Part shown: one piece after another, positions 6,969 through 15,450 of the stretch
How the letters are laid out: each line of letters starts with the position of its first letter
Numbering within the stretch: position 1 is the first letter of the stretch
Made by a program: the position numbers and the translations under genes
DNA from: a virus
Direction: 5' to 3' (one strand)
IMG/VR virus record: IMGVR_UViG_3300037297_000015
Coordinates: 1-46,351 of that record
DNA length: 46,351 nt
Notes under the pieces: generated by a model
The model's input: the letters and a program-made list of their open reading frames with translations, nothing else
What the model was told of the DNA's origin: nothing
The model's database searches: none

Positions 6969-7528
6969 GATGGAAGCACAGCCCCGATGGATTGCATGTA
7001 GAGCGACGGACCTTTCAATTCGTGAATCAGGATAGGCGCCAGCAAGTCATTGATCACGGTCAGCATCGGTCGATAGTCCCACGCCGTTCCGGTGCTGCCG
7101 TCCTGATAGGTCACGCTCAGTGGCCCGACCTTCTCTTGCTTGACCACCTCGCTCGGATTGATCTGCGCGTGCAGGGTTCCGGCATTGTTCAACTCGTACC
7201 ATGCCGCCTCTGCAACTGCGCCCTCGACGGACGCCGGGATCGTGTCGGCGTCAATGGCAAGGCCATCTACGTCCTTTGCTCCTGTACGCGGCCAGATGCG
7301 GCGCTGCGATGCGCTTGCCTTCTTTCCCGGCCAGCGGCTGGACAGCCCGGCAGTTGGCCCGCCGACACCCTCTACGAAAACGGTACCGACCCTGATCGCA
7401 GGCTCGATTGCCGTGGTGTCATCGAATCCGGAATAGTCCCAGTTGCGCGCGTCGGCATATGCCTTGAACCCGGAAAGGGTAAGCATGGCATCATCGGATG
7501 CGCCGCCGGGGGTGACGGTCAGTGCCAT
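6965..7528 (-). CDS. Head-tail adaptor (DnaT-like/gp6-type connector)
   Basis: 187 residues. The pattern AMLTLSGFKAYADARNWDYSGFDD at the start, AAIRVGTVFVEG and later AVAEAAWYELNN matches the so-called putative DnaT-like ssDNA-binding family of phage head modules, which by position is the helical adaptor ring below the portal. It lies downstream of capsid genes and upstream of the closure protein, although a five-gene glycan cassette now separates the two. Start ATG 7528 follows the upstream stop closely. Confidence 0.7.
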   Translation of the reverse strand: MALTVTPGGASDDAMLTLSGFKAYADARNWDYSGFDDTTAIEPAIRVGTVFVEGVGGPTAGLSSRWPGKKASASQRRIWPRTGAKDVDGLAIDADTIPASVEGAVAEAAWYELNNAGTLHAQINPSEVVKQEKVGPLSVTYQDGSTGTAWDYRPMLTVINDLLAPILIHELKGPSLYMQSIGAVLPS

Positions 7529-7529
7529 A

Positions 7530-8108
7530 TCAGCCGTCCTCCCCTGTTTCCAGCGACATAATCCTAAACGGCGGAGCGACCCATGAGCTGAACTCGGAGG
7601 CAGCCGTCAACGCGGCATCCAATACATCAGGCGGTGTCAGACTATGCATGTGTTCGTTCTGGCGCAGCTTGCTCATGGTGTACATCGCGCCTTTCGCGAT
7701 GTCCGCGCCGCATCCAACCGCGTTGTAGTGATGCCGGTGTTCTGCGACTTGAAAGTCATCCCCGACTTCGAACAGACGTCCGCGCACGCCGACAAGGAAG
7801 GTTCCTCCGCTCTCGACCTCGTTGTCTTTCCTGCGAAATCCGGCGACGGAGAAGCGATGCCGCACACTGTCGATGAACTCGGTGCACATCCACGCGAATA
7901 CGTCCTCGTCCGCCGCAACCTTCGGCGGGGTCCACCCAAACATGAGAGATTGCCCCATGCGGAAACTGCTGGTGAAGCCGATTAGCAACTCGCCGACGCG
8001 AAACACCTTTGGGTCAACACGGTTCTGAAGATAGTGTCCGGCCGCGCCGACACTATCCCCGCCGATCCAGACGTTGCCATTCTCTGTCAGTCCGACAATG
8101 CAGGTCAC
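7530..8108 (-). CDS. Proteasome/HslV-like Ntn hydrolase in the head module
   Basis: 192 residues starting MTCIVGLTENGNVWIGGDSV. Removal of Met would expose Thr2, and the following GGDS and GFTSSFRMGQ segments, plus AVGCGADIAKGAMYTM late in the chain, are those of 20S proteasome beta subunits and HslV (T1 peptidases). These are N-terminal threonine proteases that form rings. Phage members exist in structural modules but their role is unclear; capsid maturation or degradation of a scaffold or host protein are options. It overlaps the upstream stop (ATGA), so no propeptide is possible, unlike cellular beta subunits. Confidence 0.75.
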   Translation of the reverse strand: MTCIVGLTENGNVWIGGDSVGAAGHYLQNRVDPKVFRVGELLIGFTSSFRMGQSLMFGWTPPKVAADEDVFAWMCTEFIDSVRHRFSVAGFRRKDNEVESGGTFLVGVRGRLFEVGDDFQVAEHRHHYNAVGCGADIAKGAMYTMSKLRQNEHMHSLTPPDVLDAALTAASEFSSWVAPPFRIMSLETGEDG

Positions 8109-8491
8109 TGATCGCCCTCGCGCGCCGCCATCACGGCGCTTGCCACGCCAGGCCAGAGCTGGTTGCGCTCGTCTGCGGTGAACGGCTTAACGTCATCGGT
8201 CAATTCGCGGTTCAGCGCCCGCACGTCAGGCATTCCTGCCGCGTTGAAATCATCGTCGTCCAGCAGCTTGGCCGCCTCTCCCATCAGCGTTTGCCTCTCC
8301 TGCGCCGACATGCCGGGGCCAATTGCGCCTTCGGCTGGGTTGGTTACCTGCACGCGCTGCGGGTCTTTCATGATGCGGGCTTTCCCGACCATGTGTCCGG
8401 GCAATTTGTCGCCAGCGATTTCCAGCGTAGCGCCGACCTCAAGCTTCTTGCCGCCATGATTGACGCCTTTTTCGATGATCTCAATCTTCAT
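8105..8491 (-). CDS. Unknown head-region protein
   Basis: 128 residues with a good ribosome binding site (GAAAGGAA) before ATG 8491. The amino part (MKIEIIEKGVNHGGKKLEVG) has the look of a short beta-barrel seen in many small phage proteins between capsid and connector genes; the rest is helical with EAAKLLDDDDF and DERNQLWPG. It is the first gene after the capsid terminator, so probably expressed less than the capsid. No function recognised. Confidence 0.65.
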   Translation of the reverse strand: MKIEIIEKGVNHGGKKLEVGATLEIAGDKLPGHMVGKARIMKDPQRVQVTNPAEGAIGPGMSAQERQTLMGEAAKLLDDDDFNAAGMPDVRALNRELTDDVKPFTADERNQLWPGVASAVMAAREGDQ

Positions 8492-8522
8492 GGTTGGTTC
8501 CTTTCAGGTTTCGTGGCCTTGG

Positions 8523-8554
8523 AAAAAGGGCCGGCCGGTTTCTGCTCCGGCCCC
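8523..8554 (-). terminator. Rho-independent terminator after the major capsid gene
   Basis: On the minus strand GGGCCGG (8547-8553) pairs with CCGGCCC (8528-8534) around a 12-base loop, followed at once by TTTTT. It lies 12 bases after the capsid stop. It probably ends part of the transcripts and so raises capsid over downstream genes. Confidence 0.8.
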
Positions 8555-8565
8555 TCCTACCAAGA

Positions 8566-9576
8566 TCACGACGTGTGGGCGAGCCCGCACTGATCGGTGG
8601 CGTCGTATTTGATCTCCAATGCCGCGGCCGCCATGGTCGCGAAGTTGTAGTCGTCTTCCGGATTCGCCCGGAACTGCGCCCGCGTTACCATCGGCATGGC
8701 GCTCAGCACCTGCACAACACGGCGGTTCTTCACCACGGCGATGATCTCGTTGGCGCTGACCTTCGAGGCCGGAACAACCGAGCCAACGCCCTCCATCTCC
8801 AGCACACGCTGAGCGATGGTTTTGTTCGGGTAGCTGGTCGAGAAGTCGGTGTTGCCAGCATAGAACCAGTCATCCCAGTTGACATAGAGGGTGGCTGGAA
8901 CGCGGAAGTTGTTGTCGTGCAGCAGCTTCAGCGTTGCCTTGACCTCGGTCAGCCATTCAGCGCCGGTGGCGCCGTTCAGAACCACGCCGGAGGTGATCGA
9001 GCGAGTCTCGCGCTTCGGATGGTTGCGCAGACCATAGAGCTGCGAACCACCGACCACGATGTCGCTGTCGCCGTCGAGCGTCTGGGTTTCCAGTTGCTCG
9101 GCCACCTTGTACATCGCGTTGGTGCGCCCGTCGTCGTCCAGCATGAAGCCCTCTGTACGGGCCGCCTCCATCTGGCGCCAGCCATAGGAGAACGTGCTGT
9201 CGAGAATCGGAACAGGGGTGCCTTGGTAGGTGATCGTCGGCTGATCGGTGCGCGCCTTGGAACGACCATCCAGCGACACGTTCACATTGCCGGAGTCGCT
9301 GATCTGGCGGAAGTGGTGAACCAGCTTGCCGATCGGCATGGGCATTGCGACCGAAGACGCCAGATCGTTGAACACCGACAGCACCTCGCGCTGAATATCA
9401 ACGGCCTCGCGGTCCCAGACGCCCCAGACATCGCGCGGCAGCGGCGATGCGTTGCCGATAAGCGCGCCGTTGGTCTGATCAAGACCGAAGTCACGGACCA
9501 TGGATGCCTGACGGGTATTGAACGCCGTTCGGTTCGCAAGCACGAGGGCCTGCTGTTCTTGAGTGAAACGAAGCAT
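8566..9576 (-). CDS. Major capsid protein (HK97-fold, encapsulin-like/DUF6260 type)
   Basis: 336 residues from ATG 9576, which has the strongest ribosome binding site nearby (AAGGAGGGA); a longer frame to 9735 lies in the upstream gene. Features of this capsid family are visible: DREAVDIQREVLSVFNDLAS, then AEQLETQTLDGDSDIVVGG followed by YGLRNHPKRET (the L-x-G-x-x-x-x-GL-x-NHP pattern), and LYVNWDDWFY with a conserved late RAQFRANPEDDYNF. It assembles as the icosahedral shell. A terminator follows. The protease-scaffold gene just upstream indicates maturation by a prohead protease. Confidence 0.85.
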   Translation of the reverse strand: MLRFTQEQQALVLANRTAFNTRQASMVRDFGLDQTNGALIGNASPLPRDVWGVWDREAVDIQREVLSVFNDLASSVAMPMPIGKLVHHFRQISDSGNVNVSLDGRSKARTDQPTITYQGTPVPILDSTFSYGWRQMEAARTEGFMLDDDGRTNAMYKVAEQLETQTLDGDSDIVVGGSQLYGLRNHPKRETRSITSGVVLNGATGAEWLTEVKATLKLLHDNNFRVPATLYVNWDDWFYAGNTDFSTSYPNKTIAQRVLEMEGVGSVVPASKVSANEIIAVVKNRRVVQVLSAMPMVTRAQFRANPEDDYNFATMAAAALEIKYDATDQCGLAHTS

Positions 9577-9589
9577 GTCAGATCCCTCC

Positions 9590-10042
9590 TTAGCTCGTCG
9601 GCATGGTGAAGGCGTTAGCCCAAACCACGTCTTGCAGTGCGCCAGCAGTGACGGCACCGGCAGTGTCGTCGAAATAGGCATAGACGACATCACCAGCCGG
9701 GCTATCGACGGCCTTCGCCAGATAACCGGAGGCATCCAGCGTCAGCTTGTCGCCCTTGGCGTAGGTATCAGCCGCCAGTCGCACCTGATACACCTCACCG
9801 GGCTTCGGCTCATAGGCGATGCCGGTGTCACCAGAAGTGTAGGCGGTGGTGACATCCTGATCCTTGAACCGGACATTGGACAGAACGAACACACGCTCTC
9901 CCATGTCTGCCGCGGTGGAGACGGTCAGCGTTGTGCCGTCGGACGTGCAGAGGATGCCGGGGCTGTACGCGCCCGCCACCAACTGATTCACGGTCTGCGG
10001 CTCATTGGCCACCGGACCGCGATAGATGACATTGCCTGCCAT
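9590..10042 (-). CDS. Capsid decoration or accessory head protein
   Basis: 150 residues, beta-rich and small-residue-rich, starting MAGNVIYRGPVANEPQTVN and containing KPGEVYQVRLAADTYAKGD. This is the pattern of DUF2190-like or cement proteins that bind the outer capsid surface. It lies between protease-scaffold and major capsid genes, the usual site. Its ATG overlaps the upstream TAA (TAATG) with a GGAGG ribosome binding site. Confidence 0.65.
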   Translation of the reverse strand: MAGNVIYRGPVANEPQTVNQLVAGAYSPGILCTSDGTTLTVSTAADMGERVFVLSNVRFKDQDVTTAYTSGDTGIAYEPKPGEVYQVRLAADTYAKGDKLTLDASGYLAKAVDSPAGDVVYAYFDDTAGAVTAGALQDVVWANAFTMPTS

Positions 10043-10437
10043 TAGTGCGCCTCCTCTTTCTTGTCATCTCCGAAATGCGAGTTCAGGCTGTAGCCTTTCC
10101 ACTCGTCATTGTCTGAATCGCCTGAATTGAACGCCCCATTCAGAGGCGCGGCTTTGCCAGGCTTGGACTTTTCAACCAGCTTGTTCAGCGCCGAGAGCGG
10201 CATGTCCTTCAGCTCGTCCTCTGTCCACTGCGCGGTCTTGGTCAGGGCGTTGATTGCCTCTGCGCGCTTGGCTTCGGTCTCGGCCTTCTGGTTGGCCTCG
10301 ATCTGGTCGACGTGATCCTTGATCGGCTTCACCGCTTCGGTCACCGCGTTGGTGATGGTTTCACTGATCTTGTTCAGGCCTTCCTCGATGGCGTTCACCT
10401 TCGCGGAAAGCTCCGTGAGCTGCTTATCATCAGCCAT
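10042..10437 (-). CDS. Internal-start scaffold protein (in frame within the protease gene)
   Basis: ATG 10437 lies within the protease-scaffold gene and begins MADDKQLTELSAKVNAIEEG, the start of the coiled-coil scaffold domain (131 residues). It is preceded by GGAAAGGAAG with about 7 bases spacing, a better site than many true gene starts here. An independent scaffold made in excess over the protease fusion is the lambda Nu3 arrangement. This is inference from the start signal and domain border. Confidence 0.55.
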   Translation of the reverse strand: MADDKQLTELSAKVNAIEEGLNKISETITNAVTEAVKPIKDHVDQIEANQKAETEAKRAEAINALTKTAQWTEDELKDMPLSALNKLVEKSKPGKAAPLNGAFNSGDSDNDEWKGYSLNSHFGDDKKEEAH

Positions 10438-11352
10438 ATCTGCTTCCTTTCCATTGTTTGCAGAGGTTTCCCCGCCATAGGAGCCAGAGAAGGCTTCCAA
10501 AATCGCGGATTTCATTCGCTCCAACATTGGAGCCTTCTCGCGCTTATCAAGCGCTCGGGCGAGTGATTCCACTGCCCAATCCAGATCACGGTCGGCATCA
10601 GAAAGCGCCGAATTGATGACCTCGATTTCTTCGCCGTCATGGACGGCCTTGTTCACCATCATGCCGACACCCTGATCCGGGGTGGCAGCGCCTTCCTCGT
10701 TCAAGAGAATGGCGTCATGGTCAAAGTTCATGTTGCGGGCGATGTAATCGTAACCATCGCCCTCGCCTGAGGTCTCAGCATCGAGCCACAGCCCGGTTGA
10801 AGTATGTACCGGATCACCGGCGTTGATGGCGGCAAGAACTGCCTTTCCGTCCTCGCTCTGGTTCGCGCGCTCTACATCGATCACCTTGTCGAGCAGGACG
10901 CGGCCGTTCTCGCGGCGAACATTCTCATTCCATGCGCCGATCCATCCGATGTTAATGCCCTCAGGATCAACTGCCGACACGAAACTGTTGCCGACCATCG
11001 GATGACCCAGTGGTGCCGGCGTGCGCTCCAGCGACTTGTAACCCTTCTCGATTTCGTCGGCCGGATACATGATGCCGTTCATCACAACGTTGTCAGGCAG
11101 CGTAGCCGATGGGACGATCAGCACGTCGCGGCCGTTTCGCTTTTCGGTGCGTGCTGCCTTTGAGTTGGCCTGAGACCTGACATTGACGCGGATATGCTTT
11201 GTCATGCTGTTTCCTTTCGGCGAAGCCTTCCAGCGCGATTCACAGAAGGCGTATCTCTGATCTGTATCAGGGAAATCTGATTTCGATTCATCGCTGGACA
11301 TGCAGCGTTCGATCCAGCCTTTGTGGCTTTCTCCGCTCTTCGGCCATGGCAT
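10042..11352 (-). CDS. Prohead protease with carboxyl-terminal scaffold (DUF2213 type)
   Basis: 436 residues with three parts. Residues 1-49 hold a small cysteine-bearing segment (CMSSDESKSDFPDTDQRYA, then FCESRW). Residues about 50-250 are a DUF2213-type protease with LGHPMVG (His117) and VHTSTGLW (Ser185) as likely catalytic residues. Residues 306-436 are a lysine, glutamate and alanine rich coiled coil typical of scaffolds. Two internal in-frame ATGs have good ribosome binding sites: 11205 (residue 50) and 10437 (residue 306), so shorter products are likely, as with lambda C and Nu3. It directly follows the portal stop. Confidence 0.8.
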   Translation of the reverse strand: MPWPKSGESHKGWIERCMSSDESKSDFPDTDQRYAFCESRWKASPKGNSMTKHIRVNVRSQANSKAARTEKRNGRDVLIVPSATLPDNVVMNGIMYPADEIEKGYKSLERTPAPLGHPMVGNSFVSAVDPEGINIGWIGAWNENVRRENGRVLLDKVIDVERANQSEDGKAVLAAINAGDPVHTSTGLWLDAETSGEGDGYDYIARNMNFDHDAILLNEEGAATPDQGVGMMVNKAVHDGEEIEVINSALSDADRDLDWAVESLARALDKREKAPMLERMKSAILEAFSGSYGGETSANNGKEADMADDKQLTELSAKVNAIEEGLNKISETITNAVTEAVKPIKDHVDQIEANQKAETEAKRAEAINALTKTAQWTEDELKDMPLSALNKLVEKSKPGKAAPLNGAFNSGDSDNDEWKGYSLNSHFGDDKKEEAH

Positions 11353-12708
11353 TTATTGATCACCTTCATCCGTGAAGTCATCCAAGAACCGATCCGCATC
11401 ATTGAGTGGCTGCATGTCCACAGCATTGCGGATTTCATCGCTGGTAAAGACGATCTCCCCGCCTTTGGCCGTCTGTTTCTGGTTGATACTTGCCATCTTG
11501 TCGGCGCGGTCGATCTTCTCGCCCATGCTGCTCTCTGTCAGGTCAGTCCAGCTCAGGAACCAGTCACGCTCCGGCAATATGCCGAAACGCTCAAGCCTGT
11601 TCACCATGTTCATGATGTTCGGGACAACGCTATCTGTGCGGCGCCCCATGCAGGTCTGAGCCCACTCGTTCGCATCCTCTGTGCTGGCACGCTCCCCCGT
11701 CTGCATCCCGACGAGAATTTTGGTCGGCATCTCTATCGAAGATGCAAAGTTCTGCAGGGCAACGTTGTAGAAGTGCTCAGGGCTAGGCAAAGTCACGCCT
11801 AGCGTCTTGAACTCCATACCCTGCCCCATCAGCAGCTTGTCGAAACCCTTCTGCCAGTTCTCCACCTGGTCGTTCATCGCATCGACCAGCTCATCCTTGG
11901 CAACGCCCATTGCCTGCGCCATCTGCTCGATCTGCGCTTCCTTGTCGAGCTGGATCACAGGAGCGCTCTTGGCGTTCTTCCAGAACCCCTCTCCGCCAGC
12001 GCCTACGATCTTCTCGATGGTAAGAAGGTCGTTGTATCCGGGCTCCAGCAGAGACCGGCCATGCACCGTGCCATCACCAGACCAGACAATCACGCGGTCT
12101 GGGTGAACCTCGAAACTGCGCGCCTTGGCTTGGTTTTGATCGACAGACGACTCGTTGAAAGTAAACATACGAGGTTGGCCATAGGTCTCGGACGTTTCAT
12201 CCGTGTCCCAGTCCGATACCAGAAGCTGACCCTCCCATGCCGGGATCACCTCAATCAGCCCATCAAGGCCGCCAGATACCGATTCAACTGGCTCCTGAAA
12301 CCTCTTGCTATCAGCCACCCGAAGGATAACGCCGGCATAATCACCAACCATCGATCGGCGGTCAGCCTCGGCCAGATGCCGCCACAGGCGCAGATCTGCG
12401 AACCGCTGCCTGATCTGTGCTTCAAGTTTCGTCTCCGCGTGTTCCTCCTCTCGTTCCATCAGCCATGGGATAGACTGCCATGTCTTGCGCGCCGTCTTGT
12501 TCACCGCTGCCTTGGCCAACGAATTCCGGGTGTACATGGAAAAGAACAGATCGAATGAAAGCTGCGTCGGCCAGCCAAAATCGTTGTAATGGTTGTGCTT
12601 GTATTCCTGAAAATAGCCCGGAAACAGACCAGACAAACGCCGCGTGGTGGCGTTCGCCATGGTAATCATCGCATTCACGATCTGGGCGCGGTCTACGGAT
12701 TTCGTCAT
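11353..12708 (-). CDS. Portal protein (DUF1073-like)
   Basis: 451 residues from ATG 12708 (TGATG overlap with the upstream stop; the codon before it is TTG). Key segments are FFSMYTRNSLAKAAVNKTARKTW, the ADRRSMVGDYAGVILRV strand, RSFEVHPDRVIVWSGDGTVHGRSLLEPGYNDL and the SSIEMPTKILVGMQTGERASTEDANEW patch, all of DUF1073-type portals. The dodecamer ring is the DNA entry point and terminase dock. The gene lies downstream of TerL with one accessory gene between. Confidence 0.85.
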   Translation of the reverse strand: MTKSVDRAQIVNAMITMANATTRRLSGLFPGYFQEYKHNHYNDFGWPTQLSFDLFFSMYTRNSLAKAAVNKTARKTWQSIPWLMEREEEHAETKLEAQIRQRFADLRLWRHLAEADRRSMVGDYAGVILRVADSKRFQEPVESVSGGLDGLIEVIPAWEGQLLVSDWDTDETSETYGQPRMFTFNESSVDQNQAKARSFEVHPDRVIVWSGDGTVHGRSLLEPGYNDLLTIEKIVGAGGEGFWKNAKSAPVIQLDKEAQIEQMAQAMGVAKDELVDAMNDQVENWQKGFDKLLMGQGMEFKTLGVTLPSPEHFYNVALQNFASSIEMPTKILVGMQTGERASTEDANEWAQTCMGRRTDSVVPNIMNMVNRLERFGILPERDWFLSWTDLTESSMGEKIDRADKMASINQKQTAKGGEIVFTSDEIRNAVDMQPLNDADRFLDDFTDEGDQ

Positions 12709-13547
12709 CAAACGTTCTCCGTCCAGCCTATAAACGTGGCATGTAAAGTCGCAGATTTATTGCATGACCCAATAAAACCAACGATACATCCAGGCGGAAA
12801 TGGAAAAGCTAGGCCACTTAGACCCTCACCTCCGTTTTGCATACCAACGGACATGTGCGGGAACAAAACACCTTCTTCGGCCAAATCAGCCTCAAACAAA
12901 CAAGTGGATGCTATCTCTATACTAGACGTTGTATCCGCAGTTGCCGATGTGCTCGATGCTGCCATGGCCGCTATGAACATATTTTTACCACGTGGTACGC
13001 GACGAGTTCCAGATGAGCACCTATTTTTACCGGCCAGTATCTTCGAATATACAACTGCAGGACTACCAGCTTGGGCCGTGATGTCTGCATCTGCTTTATA
13101 CAATGAACCGAAAGACACACCGTGCATACACTGAATGAAGCGGCTATCCTCTGGCATCTCTGCGCCGCTGGTACCATTCATGTTTATTACTGCATATTTC
13201 TGATCAAGATTTACATCTAAGTACGACACGCCTACAGAATTGATTCCTGTGCCTCCTAAAGTATCGTTATCGCTCTCGCTATAAATCGTCATACGTTCTC
13301 CGGCTTCGTCTGGCACGGGAACTCGTAGTGTGTTTTCAATTGGCCATATTAAATTGTCTATTCTGCCTCCAGTAGCTATTAATTTTCCGTGCGCTGATAC
13401 TATTTCTGCCCCCGGATAATTTCCGCGGGCAATCTCAAGAGCCGTCCTTGATTGGATGTCCCCTTCATTGATGACAGACCGATCCTCGCGGATCAACTTC
13501 CCGGTCCTGGGCGTATATGGACGCATTGCGTCTGATGCAGTAGTCAT
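12708..13547 (-). CDS. Virion-associated beta protein between terminase and portal
   Basis: 279 residues, overlapping the TerL stop by ATGA. It contains ALEIARGNYPGAEIV and IDNLIWPIENTLRVPVPDEAG, then repeated S/T/G/N-rich strands. This resembles the widespread phage virion protein family with a G-x-x-PG-x-x-V-x-x-x-G start and a WPPT-like segment, thought to be jelly-roll head or adaptor decorations. The coding sequence is visibly richer in A and T than its neighbours, suggesting separate acquisition. Role in the particle is inferred; it could be a head fibre. Confidence 0.6.
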   Translation of the reverse strand: MTTASDAMRPYTPRTGKLIREDRSVINEGDIQSRTALEIARGNYPGAEIVSAHGKLIATGGRIDNLIWPIENTLRVPVPDEAGERMTIYSESDNDTLGGTGINSVGVSYLDVNLDQKYAVINMNGTSGAEMPEDSRFIQCMHGVSFGSLYKADADITAQAGSPAVVYSKILAGKNRCSSGTRRVPRGKNMFIAAMAASSTSATADTTSSIEIASTCLFEADLAEEGVLFPHMSVGMQNGGEGLSGLAFPFPPGCIVGFIGSCNKSATLHATFIGWTENV

Positions 13548-14917
13548 GCTCGCCTCTTTCTCAGGAACATTTGTGCCTGCGTTTGGTCTTTCAGCATCAG
13601 CTCTGTCAGCGCCCAGACCAGTGCGTCTGCCCGGTCAGGCGATCCTTCTCCGATGAAGCCTGATGCCGTGAAGTTGCACATCTGGTCCTCAAGGTCTGGG
13701 AATATCCCGACGTGGTGGACCCGGCCCTGCTCGTACAGTGCGCTGATCGGCTCTGCTCTAACCGCCTTGCCGCGGCTGGCAACGACCTCCTTGAAGGCCG
13801 CGTCCTTGTCAGCTGTCTTGACTGTGAAGCGCACCATGTCGCCGCCGAAATTTCTCTCGCCGACGATCCGGTCTGCTTCGTGGTGGTGGTACAGATCGAC
13901 AGCGCGACGCCCCCATCCCTCCGGTGACATTTGGCATGTTCCGTCCTCAAGAACGTAGCCTTCTCCATCTATGCCAAGACCGGCCACCACGATGCCGATA
14001 TCATCACCGCCACCGTCGCCCCTAGTGCCTGACGGGTCCACGGCCACCACGATCCTCTGTAGCTGCGGCAACTGCGCAACCCGAAGGCTGTCAATGCCAA
14101 GCATCGTCTTGCCATCTGGCGACTTGCGATCCTCAAGCGCCCAGAGCGCGCCGTTTACCTCGCTGGCCCACTCACCAGCCTCGAACCGAAGGCGCTTTGC
14201 CGCCGACATGCTCGCCAACACATCGAAATATTCAGCCGGCAGATTGTCGGCGTTATCGGCTGGGTTGACTAGCATCTCGACGTAATCGTCAGGGTTCGGC
14301 AGTGCCTCTTTGGTTCCGGGTTTCAGCTTTGAACGGAACATCTGATAGGACCAATGCAACTTCGACGGAGGGTTGCAGTCGAAGTAGGCCTTCAGTGCAA
14401 GGTGTGTCCTCCCGATCACCGCAGCGATTTCCGGTGCCAGTGCGCATTTCTGCGCCAAGCGTGACATGGCCGTTTCGACAGATCCCCAAGGTATTTGACT
14501 GCTTTCGTTGAAATACAGCGTTGCGTATTCCTGCCCGAGGATTTTCTCGACCCGCTCCTTGTCGTCCAGACCTCCAATCCAGATTTGCGAACCATTCGGC
14601 AATTCGACATAGAAATCGGTCTTGTCGAACCTTACCCGCAAGTCCGGGAAGCAGAGCTTCAGCACCTTTGGCAGCGTATCCGACCAGATCGATGTTTTCG
14701 CGTGATTGAACCTGAATCTAAATATCGCATGACGCGATCCAGGCGCGTTGATGGCACGCTGGATGATAGCCCGGATCAGGATGAAGGTCTTACCCGACCG
14801 CGATCCACCCCGAAGCATGATGTTGCGCGCCGTGCTGGAAAGTAGCTTGTTCGCTTCCCGCTGCTTCGGCGTGAGAGTGGCAATTGGAGGGCCACAGTTG
14901 TGCCCAATTCCGCTCAC
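13544..14917 (-). CDS. terL: Terminase large subunit
   Basis: 457 residues. After a GHNCGPP tag come the ATPase motifs: Walker A GGSRSGKT at residues 37-44 and a Walker B strand ATLYFNESSQ with the catalytic glutamate. The nuclease domain shows VVAVDPSGT, DRIVGERNFGGD and PDRADALVWALTEL, giving the acidic metal ligands. It pumps DNA into the prohead through the portal and cuts concatemers. It overlaps TerS (ATGA). The packaging strategy (cos or headful) cannot be told from sequence alone; no repeated ends are visible. Confidence 0.93.
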   Translation of the reverse strand: MSGIGHNCGPPIATLTPKQREANKLLSSTARNIMLRGGSRSGKTFILIRAIIQRAINAPGSRHAIFRFRFNHAKTSIWSDTLPKVLKLCFPDLRVRFDKTDFYVELPNGSQIWIGGLDDKERVEKILGQEYATLYFNESSQIPWGSVETAMSRLAQKCALAPEIAAVIGRTHLALKAYFDCNPPSKLHWSYQMFRSKLKPGTKEALPNPDDYVEMLVNPADNADNLPAEYFDVLASMSAAKRLRFEAGEWASEVNGALWALEDRKSPDGKTMLGIDSLRVAQLPQLQRIVVAVDPSGTRGDGGGDDIGIVVAGLGIDGEGYVLEDGTCQMSPEGWGRRAVDLYHHHEADRIVGERNFGGDMVRFTVKTADKDAAFKEVVASRGKAVRAEPISALYEQGRVHHVGIFPDLEDQMCNFTASGFIGEGSPDRADALVWALTELMLKDQTQAQMFLRKRRA

Positions 14918-15423
14918 AGCTCGGCATCTTCCTTCGTGACGTTCAGGCTGATGCCGCCCTTATGCTCCACCTGCTCACGGAATGCTTGAACATCGACGTG
15001 TTTTCCGATCAGCTCGATTCGCTTGATCCTGTCTGAGAGCTTCACCTTGACTGTCTGCCCCACCTTGGCGCCGTCAACCATCTCCTCGTGCACGTCGATC
15101 CCAGCAACAAGGCCCTGCCGCCAGATCAGCGGCCAGTCCACAACAGGCTTGATAGCACCAGCCTCATCGAGGATGTCGGCAAGGTCTGCATCTGCCTCAT
15201 GAGCAAGCCGAGACAGTACCCAATCTGCATCTACCTTGACCCTCTCAGATCGGCTCTCCTGTGCTGCCGACAGAGCGGAAGAAATGTCAACATTGGTCAA
15301 CAGTCTCGCGCCCTGCTGCTTCGCCGTCTTTGCGCTGTATCCTGCCCTGATAGCAGCCTGCGTTGCGTTGAGGTCGATCATATACTCCTCAACGAAACGC
15401 TCTTGTTTCGCCGTGAGCGCCAT
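14914..15423 (-). CDS. terS: Terminase small subunit (Terminase_2-like)
   Basis: 169 residues starting MALTAKQERFVEEYMIDLNA then TQAAIRAGYSAKTAKQQGARLL, the classical TerS helix-turn-helix that recognises the packaging site. The middle is an oligomerisation coiled region and the end binds TerL. It is directly upstream of TerL and overlaps it. Ribosome binding site AGAGGAAA before ATG 15423. Confidence 0.9.
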   Translation of the reverse strand: MALTAKQERFVEEYMIDLNATQAAIRAGYSAKTAKQQGARLLTNVDISSALSAAQESRSERVKVDADWVLSRLAHEADADLADILDEAGAIKPVVDWPLIWRQGLVAGIDVHEEMVDGAKVGQTVKVKLSDRIKRIELIGKHVDVQAFREQVEHKGGISLNVTKEDAEL

Positions 15424-15450
15424 ATCGATTTCCTCTTGTGATTAGATGCG

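Noticed and set aside
8494-9609. Rightward 371-codon frame opposite the capsid gene
   Set aside because: Antisense shadow caused by high GC third positions; crosses the capsid terminator and the capsid start.
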